A stretch of 64,000 nt of DNA from Pseudomonas sp. IPO3778 (GTDB lineage Bacteria > Pseudomonadota > Gammaproteobacteria > Pseudomonadales > Pseudomonadaceae), in contig NZ_JACARC010000014.1 of NCBI RefSeq assembly GCF_013386825.1, forward strand, positions 92,009-156,008. The letters are read 5' to 3'. The notes beneath the pieces were generated by a model, which saw only the letters and a list, made by a program, of their open reading frames with translations, searched no databases and had not been told where the DNA came from. The position numbers and the translations under genes were made by a program. Below, in pieces: positions 35,236-44,291 of this stretch (positions are counted from its first letter, which is position 1; each line of letters begins with the position of its first letter).

Positions 35236-36635
35236 GAGCCAGCAGCCTGTCGATGCGCCTCGGGCTGACGGTGAGCCTGATGGGCGCGGGCCTGGTGGTG
35301 TTGCTCGCAACGCTGGCGTACCTGGCGCTGACCCACGAGCTTGAGAACCTGGCGCGCAAGGGCCTGGAAAGCAAGATGGAGCAGATCCAGCACAGCCTGG
35401 CCCTGGGCCTGGACACTCGCGCCATCCAGGCCCGCCCGCACTCGCTGATGGACCTAGTGATGGGCCATGACAATTTTTACCTGACCATCGTTGGCACCGC
35501 GCCGGATGACGCGGTGCTGCTCAGCGTCGGCGCCAAACCCCAGGTACCGTTGCTGACCGACTTTTCGCCGCGTCAAAACCTCGGCTACCTGAACTGGGAC
35601 GACAGCAACGGCAACCAAGTGCTGAGTGCCTCCAGCCTGATGCGCCTGGCCAGCGGCGAACGCGTGCGGGTGTTGCTGTCGCTCGACCGCATGGACGATC
35701 AGGCCTTGCTCAGTGCCTACCTGCGCTCCACGGTGATCGCCCTGCCGCTGCTGTTGCTGCTGATCGGCATCGGCGCCTGGTGGGTGGTGCAACGCGGGCT
35801 GGCACCGCTGCAGCAGTTCAGCCGCGTGGCCGCCAAGGTCACCACCCAGGACCTGACTCATCGCCTGGCTGTGGATAACTTGCCCAAGGAGTTGGGCGAG
35901 TTGGCCCAAGGCATCAACTTCATGCTGCAACGGCTGGACGGCGGGGTGCAGCAGCTGTCGCAGTTCTCCGATGACCTGGCCCATGAACTGCGGGCGCCGC
36001 TGACCAATTTGATGGGCAAGGCCCAGGTGACGCTGTCCCGGGAACGACCACCACAGGAGTACAAGGCGGTGCTGGAATCCAGCACCGAAGAGATGGAACG
36101 CCTGGCGCGGATCGTGTCTGACATGCTGTTTCTGGCCCAAGTCAGCCACCCGGCGGCGCGGGTTTCGTTTGCGCCGGTGTCCCTGGCGGATGAAGCGCGC
36201 CGGGTGATGGAGCTGTTCGCCTTGAGCGCCGAAGACAAGCAGCTGACCCTGAGCCTCAACGGGGATGCGTCGGTGCAAGGCGATCGCTTGATGATCCAGC
36301 GGGCGATTTCCAATTTGCTGTCCAATGCCATCCGTCATACCCCGCACGCGTCCACGGTGTCGTTGCGGGTGGAGGCCCATGGGCAGCACGTGTCGCTGTC
36401 GGTGAGCAACCCGGGCTCCGGGATTGAAGCGCAACACCTGCCGAACCTGTTCGAACGGTTCTACCGCGTCGACAGCAGCCGCGCCCGCTCCGAAGGCGGT
36501 ACCGGGCTGGGGCTGGCGATTGTGCGGTCGATCATGGTCCTGCATCAAGGCCGGGCAGAAGTCAGCAGCGAGCCCGGAGATTTCACTGTGTTTCGGTTGA
36601 TGTTTCCCCTTCATACCGACGCGATCTGCCAATAA
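35232..36635 (+). CDS. Heavy-metal sensor histidine kinase (CusS/CopS/CzcS type)
   Basis: A 467-residue membrane kinase. Two membrane segments near residues 12-34 and 168-188 bracket a periplasmic metal-sensing domain; HAMP follows (RGLAPLQQFSRVAAKVTTQD). H-box SDDLAHELRAPLTNLMGKAQ, N-box (ISNLLSNAIRHTP) and G-box (GGTGLGLAIVRSIMVLHQG) are intact. It is the cognate partner of the regulator encoded 4 bp upstream. As the regulator at 42491 has no kinase, this kinase may serve both. Confidence 0.9.
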   Translation: MRASSLSMRLGLTVSLMGAGLVVLLATLAYLALTHELENLARKGLESKMEQIQHSLALGLDTRAIQARPHSLMDLVMGHDNFYLTIVGTAPDDAVLLSVGAKPQVPLLTDFSPRQNLGYLNWDDSNGNQVLSASSLMRLASGERVRVLLSLDRMDDQALLSAYLRSTVIALPLLLLLIGIGAWWVVQRGLAPLQQFSRVAAKVTTQDLTHRLAVDNLPKELGELAQGINFMLQRLDGGVQQLSQFSDDLAHELRAPLTNLMGKAQVTLSRERPPQEYKAVLESSTEEMERLARIVSDMLFLAQVSHPAARVSFAPVSLADEARRVMELFALSAEDKQLTLSLNGDASVQGDRLMIQRAISNLLSNAIRHTPHASTVSLRVEAHGQHVSLSVSNPGSGIEAQHLPNLFERFYRVDSSRARSEGGTGLGLAIVRSIMVLHQGRAEVSSEPGDFTVFRLMFPLHTDAICQ

Positions 36636-36640
36636 ACCAT

Positions 36641-36772
36641 TGTGGCGAGGGAGCTTGCTCCCGCTGGGTTGCGCAGCAACCCTAAAAAGCCCACCGCATT
36701 CTTTCAGCTGAAAGTGGGTCGTCGGTGTTGGGGCTGCTGCGCAGCCCAGCGGGAGCAAGCTCCCTCGCCACA
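36641..36772. repeat. REPIN-type inverted repeat (28 bp arms)
   Basis: Perfect arms 36641-36668 and 36745-36772, core TGGCGAGGGAGCTTGCTCCC, filling the space between the convergent kinase and czcA genes. Confidence 0.85.
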
Positions 36773-36774
36773 GG

Positions 36775-39700
36775 TTATTGGTCAGGCATCAGGCGGTCTT
36801 CCTGTTCTTCACGCCGATGTGCCCAGTGATACAGCGCCGGCAGTACCAGCAGGGTCAGTAGCGTCGATGAAATAATCCCGCCAATCACCACCGTCGCCAA
36901 CGGGCGCTGCACTTCGGCGCCGGTGCCGGTGGCCAGGGCCATGGGGATAAACCCGAGGGACGCCACCAGCGCCGTCATCAACACCGGACGCAAGCGCGTC
37001 AGGGCACCTTCGTTGATGGCCACCGACAATGAGCGCCCCTCTTCCCGCAGGTTGCGAATGAAGGCAATCATCACCAGCCCGTTCAGCACCGCCACCCCCG
37101 ACAGCGCGATAAAGCCCACGCCCGCCGAGATCGACAGCGGAATATCCCGCAGCCATAGCGCCATGATCCCACCGGTCAATGCAAAGGGAATTCCGGTGAA
37201 CACCAGCAGCCCGTCCTTGAGGTTGTTGAACATCATGAACAACAGTCCGAACACCAGCAGCAACGCCACCGGCACCACGATGCGCAGTCGCTCGGAGGCT
37301 TCCTTCAACTGTTCGAACTGGCCGCCCCAGGTGGTCCAGTAGCCCGCGGGGATTTTCACCTGGGTGTCGATCGCGGCCCCGGCCTCCTCGACAAACGAGC
37401 CGATATCCCGCCCACGTACGTTGGCGCTGACGATCACCAGGCGCTTGCCGTTTTCGCGGCTGATCTGGTTGGGGCCGAGCACCAGGTCCAGGCTGGCGAC
37501 TTCCGACAGTGCGATAAACCCCAACTGCCCCGCCGCGTTATTCGCCAGCGCCGGAATCGGGATCAGCAGCCGCGACAAGCCTTCGATGTCGGTGCGCAGT
37601 GCGTCGGACAAACGTACGACCATGTCGAAACGCCGGTCACCTTCGTACATCGTCCCGGCCTGGCGCCCGCCCACGGCGACGGCAATGGTGTCTTGCACAT
37701 CGCCCACATTCAGGCCAAAACGCGCGGCCTTGTCGCGGTCGATATTGATGGTCAGCACCGGCAGGCCAGAGATCTGTTCCACCTTCACTTCCGAGGCCCC
37801 CTTAAGGGTCTGCAAGGTCTCGGCGATTTCCCCGGCGGTCTTGTTGAGCACCGCCATGTCATCACCAAACACCTTCACCGCCACGTCGCTGCGCACTCCG
37901 GAAATCAGCTCGTTGAAGCGCAGCTGGATAGGCTGCGACAGTTCATACACGCTGCCCGGCACAATCGCACTGGCCCGCTGGATGTCGGCGATGATTGCCT
38001 CGCGGGACTTCTTCGGGTCCGGCCACTGGTCCTTGGGTTTGAGCATCACATAGCTGTCGGAGATATTGGGCGGCATCGGGTCGGAGGCGATTTCCGCGGT
38101 GCCGGTGCGGGCAAATACCCGTTCGATTTCCGGCACCTCGGCCATCAAGGTTTTTTCCAGTTGCTGCTGCATGTGCACCGATTGCGTCAGGCTGGTGCCC
38201 GGCACCCGCAACGCTTGTTGGGCGAAATCGCCTTCGCTGAGGCTGGGGATAAATTCGCTGCCCATGCGGCTCGCCACCAGGCCCGACGCGACGATGGTCA
38301 GCACCGCCAGGCCAAACACCAGCGGCCGGCGCGTCATCACCCAATCCAGCACGGGCGCATAGGCACGGCGTGCGGTGCGCATCACCAGGTTTTCTTCTTC
38401 CTTGACCTTGCCCGTCACGAACAGCGCAATCGCCGCCGGTACAAAGGTGACGGACAGAATCATCGCCCCCAGCAGCGCGATCACCACGGTGAAGGCCATC
38501 GGGTGGAACATCTTCCCGGCCACACCGGTGAGGGCGAAGATCGGCAGGTACACCACCATGATGATCAGTTGCCCGAAGATCAGCGCACGCCGCGCTTCCT
38601 TGGCCGCCGCAAACACTTCATGCAGGCGCTCGCTGCGGGTCAGCAATCGCCCCTGGCGCTGCTGGGCGCGGGCCAGGCGGCGGATCGCGTTCTCGACGAT
38701 CACCACCGCGCCGTCGACGATAATCCCGAAATCCAGGGCGCCGAGGCTCATCAGGTTGGCGCTGACCTTGTTGGTAAACATCCCGGTAAAGGTGAACAAC
38801 ATGGCCAGGGGAATCACCATCGCGGTGATCAGCGCGGCGCGGATATTACCCAGGAACAGGAACAGCACCGCCACCACCAGCAGCGCCCCTTCGAAGAGGT
38901 TTTTCTTCACCGTGCTGATGGCTTTTTCCACCAGGTTGGTGCGGTCGTAGACGGTGACGGCAACCACCCCTTCGGGCAGCGAGCGGTTGATCTCTTCGAG
39001 TTTTTTCGCGACCGCCAGGGACACGGTGCGGCTGTTTTCACCGATCAACATGAACACCGTGCCCAGCACCACTTCACGGCCATTTTCGGTGGCGGCGCCG
39101 GTACGCAACTCACGGCCGATGTCGACCTGGGCGACGTTGCGCACCCGGATCGGCGTACCGTCGGACGTGGTGATCACGATGTTGGCAATATCGTCGATGG
39201 ACCCAACCTGCCCCGGTGCGCGGATCAGCAATTGCTCGCCGCTGCGCTCGATGTACCCGGCGCCAACGTTGGCGTTGTTGCGCTCCAGCGCGGTGACCAG
39301 GTCACTCAAGGTCAGGTTATAGGCCGCCAGGCGCTTGGGGTCCGGGGCGATCTGGTATTCCTTGGCAAAGCCGCCGATGGTGTTGATCTCGGCCACGCCC
39401 GGCACGTTGCGCAGTTGGGGCTTGATGATCCAGTCCTGGATCACCCGTAGATCCGTCGGAGTGTAAGGCGAGCCATCTTCCTTTCGCGCACCGTCTTTCG
39501 CCTCCACGGTCCACAGGAAAATTTCCCCGAGCCCGGTAGAGATCGGCCCCATCATGCTTTCGATGCCGTCCGGTAATTGCTCGCGGGCCACCTGCAAGCG
39601 CTCGTTGACCAGTTGGCGGGCGAAGAACAGGTCGGTGCCGTCCTTGAAAATCACCGTCACCTGGGACAACCCCGAGCGCGACAGTGAGCGGGTCTGCTGC

Positions 39701-39936
39701 AACCCCGGCAGCCCGGCCATGGCGGTTTCAATCGGAAAGGTGATGCGCTGCTCGGTTTCCAGCGGCGAAAAACCCGCCGCCGCCGAGTTGATCTGCACCT
39801 GCACGTTGGTGATGTCGGGCACCGCGTCGATGGGCAGTTTCTGATAGCTGGCGATGCCGACACCGGCCATCAACAGCACCGCCAGCAGCACGATGATGCG
39901 CTGCTCGATGGCAAATTGGATAAGGCGCTCAAACAT
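36775..39936 (-). CDS. czcA: CzcA-type RND heavy-metal efflux pump
   Basis: A 1053-residue inner-membrane RND permease with 12 predicted helices and two large periplasmic loops. The TM4 signature DFGIIVDGAVVIVENAIRRL is of the divalent-cation type (Zn/Co/Cd, sometimes Ni), unlike the GAMVDAAIVMIEN of copper-type CusA. Also seen: LPIDAVPDITNVQVQINSAA at the start. It forms a trans-envelope tripartite pump with the CzcB- and CzcC-type products encoded upstream in the same transcript (czcC-czcB-czcA, gaps of 18 bases). Confidence 0.9.
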   Translation of the reverse strand: MFERLIQFAIEQRIIVLLAVLLMAGVGIASYQKLPIDAVPDITNVQVQINSAAAGFSPLETEQRITFPIETAMAGLPGLQQTRSLSRSGLSQVTVIFKDGTDLFFARQLVNERLQVAREQLPDGIESMMGPISTGLGEIFLWTVEAKDGARKEDGSPYTPTDLRVIQDWIIKPQLRNVPGVAEINTIGGFAKEYQIAPDPKRLAAYNLTLSDLVTALERNNANVGAGYIERSGEQLLIRAPGQVGSIDDIANIVITTSDGTPIRVRNVAQVDIGRELRTGAATENGREVVLGTVFMLIGENSRTVSLAVAKKLEEINRSLPEGVVAVTVYDRTNLVEKAISTVKKNLFEGALLVVAVLFLFLGNIRAALITAMVIPLAMLFTFTGMFTNKVSANLMSLGALDFGIIVDGAVVIVENAIRRLARAQQRQGRLLTRSERLHEVFAAAKEARRALIFGQLIIMVVYLPIFALTGVAGKMFHPMAFTVVIALLGAMILSVTFVPAAIALFVTGKVKEEENLVMRTARRAYAPVLDWVMTRRPLVFGLAVLTIVASGLVASRMGSEFIPSLSEGDFAQQALRVPGTSLTQSVHMQQQLEKTLMAEVPEIERVFARTGTAEIASDPMPPNISDSYVMLKPKDQWPDPKKSREAIIADIQRASAIVPGSVYELSQPIQLRFNELISGVRSDVAVKVFGDDMAVLNKTAGEIAETLQTLKGASEVKVEQISGLPVLTINIDRDKAARFGLNVGDVQDTIAVAVGGRQAGTMYEGDRRFDMVVRLSDALRTDIEGLSRLLIPIPALANNAAGQLGFIALSEVASLDLVLGPNQISRENGKRLVIVSANVRGRDIGSFVEEAGAAIDTQVKIPAGYWTTWGGQFEQLKEASERLRIVVPVALLLVFGLLFMMFNNLKDGLLVFTGIPFALTGGIMALWLRDIPLSISAGVGFIALSGVAVLNGLVMIAFIRNLREEGRSLSVAINEGALTRLRPVLMTALVASLGFIPMALATGTGAEVQRPLATVVIGGIISSTLLTLLVLPALYHWAHRREEQEDRLMPDQ

Positions 39937-39954
39937 GGGAAATCACTCGCAGGA

Positions 39955-41067
39955 TCAATGGGCGTGCTCGGCCGAGGCCTTGCCCAATTCGGACTTGAGG
40001 ATGAAGCTGCCGACCGTCGCCACCTGCGCGCCGGCGTCGAGGCCCTGGCGCACTTCGACAAAACCGTTTTCGCTGACGCCCAGTTCGATATGCCGGGTCA
40101 TGAAGCCGTCGGGGGTTCGCACAAACACCGAGGGTTTGTCCTCGACGGTCTGGATCGCTGCCTGCGGGACGGTGACCTTGGCCTGGTAGGTATCGGTAGC
40201 GACCTGCACGGCGACGAACAAGCCTGGGCGCCACGAGTCGTCAGGGTTCTGCACCGTGACGCGCACGGTGGCGGTGCGGGTCTGCTCCCCCAGCAAGTTG
40301 CCGACATAGGCCACGGTGCCGAGCACTTCGGTGCCCATTTCCGAGGAGGTGACCTTCACCGGTTTACCGACCTGGACCTTGTTCAAATCCTTGGGAAATA
40401 CGCCGAAGGTGACCCACACCTGGGACAGGTCCGACAGGGTGAAGGCGTTGCTGGTCTCGCTCACCACCTCGCCCACGCCGAGGTGTTTTTCCACCACCAC
40501 GCCGTCGAACGGCGCACGCAGTTCGTAGCGATTGCCACCGACCAATACGGTGCTGCCGCTCAGGGCATTCATCTTTTGCCGGGCATTGTTCAGGGCGATT
40601 TCGGCCTCTTGCAGCGCCTGGCGCGCCAGCAGGTAATCCTGTTCGGCGGAGATCTTGTCCTGCCACAACTGGCGCTCGCGCTGGAAGGTGGTGCGGGCCA
40701 GTTCGACCCGGCGTTGGCTGGCCGCCAGCTCGCTGCGCTGATCGGAAATCTGCTGGCTGGCGATCACCGCCAGCAGCTCGCCCTTCTTCACCGACTGCCC
40801 GAGGTTGACCTTCACCGACTCCACCACGCCGGCGGCCCGCGGCACGATGTGGGAGGTGCGGTCTTCGTCGAATCGCACCTCGCCCGGCAGTGACAGCACG
40901 GTGCTGATCTGCCGGGATTGGGCGGGCGCGAGTTGAATGCCGGCGGCCTGGATTTGCTGGTCGGTCAGTTCAAGTTTGCCGTCTTCTTCGGCCTCTGCCG
41001 CACCGCTGATTGCCGGCCACGCCAGCATCAACGCAACGGCCAGCGCCATCCTGTGTTTGGTGTTCAT
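39955..41067 (-). CDS. czcB: CzcB-type periplasmic adaptor (membrane fusion protein)
   Basis: A 370-residue HlyD/CusB-type adaptor with an N-terminal signal (MALAVALMLAWPAISGA). The coiled-coil hairpin (RSELAASQRRVELARTTFQR) is flanked by lipoyl-like halves (GVVESVKVNLGQSVKKGELL and LRAPFDGVVVEKHLGVGEVV), then beta-barrel and a C-terminal domain ending SAEHAH. ATG 41067 has AGGAG with good spacing. It bridges CzcA and the outer-membrane factor. Confidence 0.9.
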   Translation of the reverse strand: MNTKHRMALAVALMLAWPAISGAAEAEEDGKLELTDQQIQAAGIQLAPAQSRQISTVLSLPGEVRFDEDRTSHIVPRAAGVVESVKVNLGQSVKKGELLAVIASQQISDQRSELAASQRRVELARTTFQRERQLWQDKISAEQDYLLARQALQEAEIALNNARQKMNALSGSTVLVGGNRYELRAPFDGVVVEKHLGVGEVVSETSNAFTLSDLSQVWVTFGVFPKDLNKVQVGKPVKVTSSEMGTEVLGTVAYVGNLLGEQTRTATVRVTVQNPDDSWRPGLFVAVQVATDTYQAKVTVPQAAIQTVEDKPSVFVRTPDGFMTRHIELGVSENGFVEVRQGLDAGAQVATVGSFILKSELGKASAEHAH

Positions 41068-41084
41068 GGAACGCTCCTGAAAAA

Positions 41085-42329
41085 TCAAAACCGGGCGAGG
41101 TCGCCGTAAATCCGTTCGATACGCACCCAGGCGTCAGTCGCCTGAGCGGTCGCCATGAGGTATTGGGTGCGGGCCGCAATCAAGGTGCGCTGGGCGTCGA
41201 GCACGTCGAGGAAGTTGAACTTGCCCATTTCGAAACCACGGGTGGCGCTGTCCACCGCGCTTTGGGCGGCGGGCAGGATTTGCTGGTTGAACGCGCGCAC
41301 CTCGGTATTGGCGGTTTGCCAGAGGTCCAGGGCCTGGCGGGTTTCGGTGCGCAGGCGCAGTTCGGCGGCGTTGCGCAGGTCGCGGGCCTGGTCGGCGCGG
41401 CGACTGGCAGCGAGTACGTTGCCCTGGTTGCGGTTGAACAGCGGGATCGGCATCGACACCCCCACCACATTGACCCGCTCACGGGCGCTGGCGTCGTATT
41501 GGCTGCCGATGGACACGTCGAGGTCGGGAATGCGCTGGGCTTTTTCCAGGCCCAGGGCCGCCTCACCCTGGACGATTTGCAGCTCGGCCAGGCGCAATTC
41601 GGCGGTTTGTTCCAGGCGCGCCAGCAACTGCGCAGGCGACGGTAATGTCGGCGCCGCCTGGGCTTGGGTGGCTACCGCCTGGAAGTCGGTCCTGGCGGCG
41701 CCGGTGCTGGCAGCGAGGCGGCGATAGGCGTCGGTGAGGCCCATCTGTGCGCGGTTGAACTCCAGGCGAATTTCCGAGAGCTGCACCTGGGCGCGGGTAG
41801 CTTCCACCGGGGACGACTTGCCGGCGGTGACGCGCCCGTTGGCCACCACCAGCCCGCGCTCGGCCAGTGCCAGTGAGCGTTGGGCCAGGTCGAGGCGTTC
41901 CTGGGCACGAAGGGCGCCGTAGTAGCCGTCGATGACCTCCGCCCGCAGGCCGTTGCGGCGTTGCTCCAGCGTCAGTGCGGCGGCCTCCTGGGCGCGGGTG
42001 GCGACGTCAATCCGAGCCCCGCGTTTGCCACCCAGTTCCAGGGTTTGGCTCAGTTTGACGGTGGTGGTGCGCGAGTTGCGACGGGTGTCTTCGGCATCCC
42101 AGGAGGCGACCGGGTTCGGGATCAACCCGGCCTGCTGGCGACCGCCCTGGGCGATGTCGATTTCCCACTGCGCCGCGGCCATATCGGGGTTGTTGGCGAA
42201 GGCGGTTTGCAGGGCCGATTCGAGGGTCAAGGTTTGCGCCGACGCCTCTTGAACCGTCGCAGTGGCCAATAAAAAGACAGTCGACAAGGCGCCTGCCACC
42301 CACAGTAATTTGCGTATGAACGTTGGCAT
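41085..42329 (-). CDS. czcC: CzcC-type outer-membrane factor (TolC family)
   Basis: A 414-residue outer-membrane protein with signal peptide (ending ATVQEASAQ) and the TolC-family double repeats (LTLESALQTAFANNPDMAAA, AALTLEQRRNGLRAEVIDGY, and in the second half ALGLEKAQRIPDLDVSIG). It would form the exit duct of the CzcCBA pump. First gene of the operon, divergent from the orphan regulator gene at 42491 with operator-like sequence in between. Confidence 0.9.
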   Translation of the reverse strand: MPTFIRKLLWVAGALSTVFLLATATVQEASAQTLTLESALQTAFANNPDMAAAQWEIDIAQGGRQQAGLIPNPVASWDAEDTRRNSRTTTVKLSQTLELGGKRGARIDVATRAQEAAALTLEQRRNGLRAEVIDGYYGALRAQERLDLAQRSLALAERGLVVANGRVTAGKSSPVEATRAQVQLSEIRLEFNRAQMGLTDAYRRLAASTGAARTDFQAVATQAQAAPTLPSPAQLLARLEQTAELRLAELQIVQGEAALGLEKAQRIPDLDVSIGSQYDASARERVNVVGVSMPIPLFNRNQGNVLAASRRADQARDLRNAAELRLRTETRQALDLWQTANTEVRAFNQQILPAAQSAVDSATRGFEMGKFNFLDVLDAQRTLIAARTQYLMATAQATDAWVRIERIYGDLARF

Positions 42330-42366
42330 AACACGAGTTCCATGCCCATGAATTAACAGGTGGGCA

Positions 42367-42421
42367 ATGTAACTTTCGGTACTTATCAGAGGAGTGGCCA
42401 GAACATTACAAATCCGTTAGC
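42367..42421. promoter_or_regulatory. Operator-like sequences between czcC and the orphan czcR-type gene
   Basis: 42404-42421 matches 32434-32451 upstream of the oprD-like gene at 13 of 18 positions (ATTAC-N2-AT-N-CGTTA). A weaker related GTAACTTTCGGTA lies at 42369-42381. Candidate binding sites for the CzcR/CopR-type regulators encoded here. Confidence 0.5.
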
Positions 42422-42490
42422 AACAGCTCTGCGCCGGGCTTTTGCTTTAAGCTTCGGCCAACTTTTCCACTGCCCGGCGGGACCCTCGAC

Positions 42491-43165
42491 ATGCGTATTC
42501 TGGTTATCGAAGACGAACCCAAGACCGCCGATTACTTGCACCAGGGATTGAGTGAAAGTGGCTATATCGTCGACTGTGCCGCCACCGGTGCCGACGGTTT
42601 GCATTTGTCCCGCCAGCACGCCTACGACCTGGTGATGCTCGACGTAAACCTGCCGTTGATGGATGGCTGGGACGTGCTGCAGCGCATCCGCCAGAACAGC
42701 AGCACGCGCATCATGATGCTGACCGCCCAGGGCCGCCTCGCCGACCGCATCAAGGGCCTGGACCTGGGCGCCGATGATTACCTGGTCAAGCCGTTTGAAT
42801 TCCCGGAATTATTGGCGCGGGTGCGTACCTTGATGCGCCGCAGCGTGCATTCGCCGGTGCCGGATGTGCTGCGGGTGGCCGACCTGGAACTGGATCAGGG
42901 CCGTCACCGGGCGTTTCGCGGCTTGCAGCGCATCGACCTGACCACCAAGGAATTCGCCCTGCTGCACCTGTTGATGCGCCAGAGCGGCGTGGTGCTGTCC
43001 CGCACGCAAATTATCTCGTTCGTGTGGGACATGAACTTTGATTGCGACACCAATGTGGTGGAGGTGTCGATCCGCCGCCTGCGGGCGAAGATTGATGACC
43101 CGTTCGAGCGCAAGTTGATCCATACCTTGCGCGGCGTGGGTTATGTGCTGGAAGACCGTGAGTAA
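42491..43165 (+). CDS. czcR: CzcR-type response regulator, without adjacent kinase
   Basis: A 224-residue OmpR-type regulator, paralogous along its length to the one at 34561 (same phospho-acceptor Asp 51 in VMLDVNLP, same [18 protein letters not shown], same [16 protein letters not shown]). In P. aeruginosa czcR is divergent from czcCBA and followed by czcS; here czcR has that place, but is followed at three bases by a convergent CDF gene, so a kinase is missing. The kinase at 35232 is the likely partner. Confidence 0.8.
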   Translation: MRILVIEDEPKTADYLHQGLSESGYIVDCAATGADGLHLSRQHAYDLVMLDVNLPLMDGWDVLQRIRQNSSTRIMMLTAQGRLADRIKGLDLGADDYLVKPFEFPELLARVRTLMRRSVHSPVPDVLRVADLELDQGRHRAFRGLQRIDLTTKEFALLHLLMRQSGVVLSRTQIISFVWDMNFDCDTNVVEVSIRRLRAKIDDPFERKLIHTLRGVGYVLEDRE

Positions 43166-43168
43166 CCC

Positions 43169-44074
43169 TCAGGCGTGCACCTCGTCATGCTCGTCGTGGT
43201 GAAAGCCGTCGCCCTCGACCTGGATGGTGGCGTGGGAAATATCGAATTGTTCATGCAGTAATTCCGTCACCTGGCTGAGAATCTGTTGCTCCGAGCCTTG
43301 CGCCGAATCCGCCACCAAGTGAGTACTCAGCACATTCTTGCCGCTGGTGAGCGCCCAGATATGCAGGTCGTGTACCTCCTTTACTCCGGGCACACCACGA
43401 AGCGCCTGCTCGACCTTGTCGATATCGATGCCGTCGGGCACACCTTGCAGCAGCACGTTCATGCTTTCCTTGAGCAGGGTCCAGGTGCGTGGCAACACCC
43501 AGAAGCCAATCGCCGCCGCCACCACCGAATCCACCCAGCCCCAGCCGGTGTACAGGATCACCAGCGCCGCGATGATCACGCCGATGGAGCCGAGCATGTC
43601 GCTCCAGACCTCCAGGTAAGCGCCCTTCACGTTGAGGCTTTCGCCGCTGGCCGCGCTCAGCAACCGCATGGAAATCAGGTTGACGATCAACCCCAGCACC
43701 GCGATCACCAACATGCCGGTGGACTGGATCTCGGCGGGCGCCTGCAGGCGTTGATAGGCCTCATAAAGAATGTAGAACGCCACGCCGAACAGCAGCAGCG
43801 CATTGAACGCCGCCGCCAGAATCTCGAAACGCGCGTAGCCGAAGGTGCGCTTGCGATCGGCAGGGCGCTTGGCCACCTGGATCGCCACCAGGGAAATGGC
43901 CAGGGCCAGGGCGTCGGTCATCATGTGGGCGGCGTCGGACAACAGCGCCAGGCTGCCGGTGATAAAGGCACCGATCACTTCGGCAATCATGAAACTGCCC
44001 GTCAGCCCCAGGGCGATCCATAACAGGCGCTCGTGGCCGGCGCGTACTTGGGCGTGGCTGTGTCCTGCGCTCAT
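43169..44074 (-). CDS. czcD: CzcD-type cation diffusion facilitator
   Basis: A 301-residue Zn/Co/Cd exporter of the CDF family. Six membrane segments, the zinc-site motif SDAAHMMTDALALA (His-x3-Asp) in TM2, and a matching site in TM5, with a cytoplasmic C-terminal domain (HDLHIWALTSGKNVLSTHLV) typical of CDFs. His-rich tails at both ends (GHSHAQVRAGHE and HHDEHDEVHA). It exports divalent cations from cytoplasm to periplasm, from where CzcCBA removes them. Its 3' end nearly abuts the orphan regulator gene. Confidence 0.9.
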   Translation of the reverse strand: MSAGHSHAQVRAGHERLLWIALGLTGSFMIAEVIGAFITGSLALLSDAAHMMTDALALAISLVAIQVAKRPADRKRTFGYARFEILAAAFNALLLFGVAFYILYEAYQRLQAPAEIQSTGMLVIAVLGLIVNLISMRLLSAASGESLNVKGAYLEVWSDMLGSIGVIIAALVILYTGWGWVDSVVAAAIGFWVLPRTWTLLKESMNVLLQGVPDGIDIDKVEQALRGVPGVKEVHDLHIWALTSGKNVLSTHLVADSAQGSEQQILSQVTELLHEQFDISHATIQVEGDGFHHDEHDEVHA

Positions 44075-44291
44075 GGAATGTCCTCGTGGGTGGTGGTCCG
44101 GTTGATCATAGAGCTATAGGCCAAAACCACCGGCATGGGTTGCGAAATTGTCATCACACCGTCAGGTGCGCGTTACGGCGTGCGCACCAAAATTGAACAT
44201 GGGCGCTCTGGAACCGTTCTATCAGGTATGCTTTTCGAGCAGGAAACAAAAAGAAACACATTAGCCAACCTGTTCGATAAGGAGTCCCGTT

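Noticed and set aside
37693..39450. Long open frame on the + strand inside czcA
   Set aside because: It is antisense to an intact RND pump gene. Its predicted product is a His/Gly/Arg-rich low-complexity sequence typical of the shadow of a GC-rich gene.
36775..39936. CusA (copper/silver) identity for the RND pump
   Set aside because: The TM4 motif DFGIIVDGAVVIVEN is of the divalent-cation CzcA type and lacks the CusA-type pattern.
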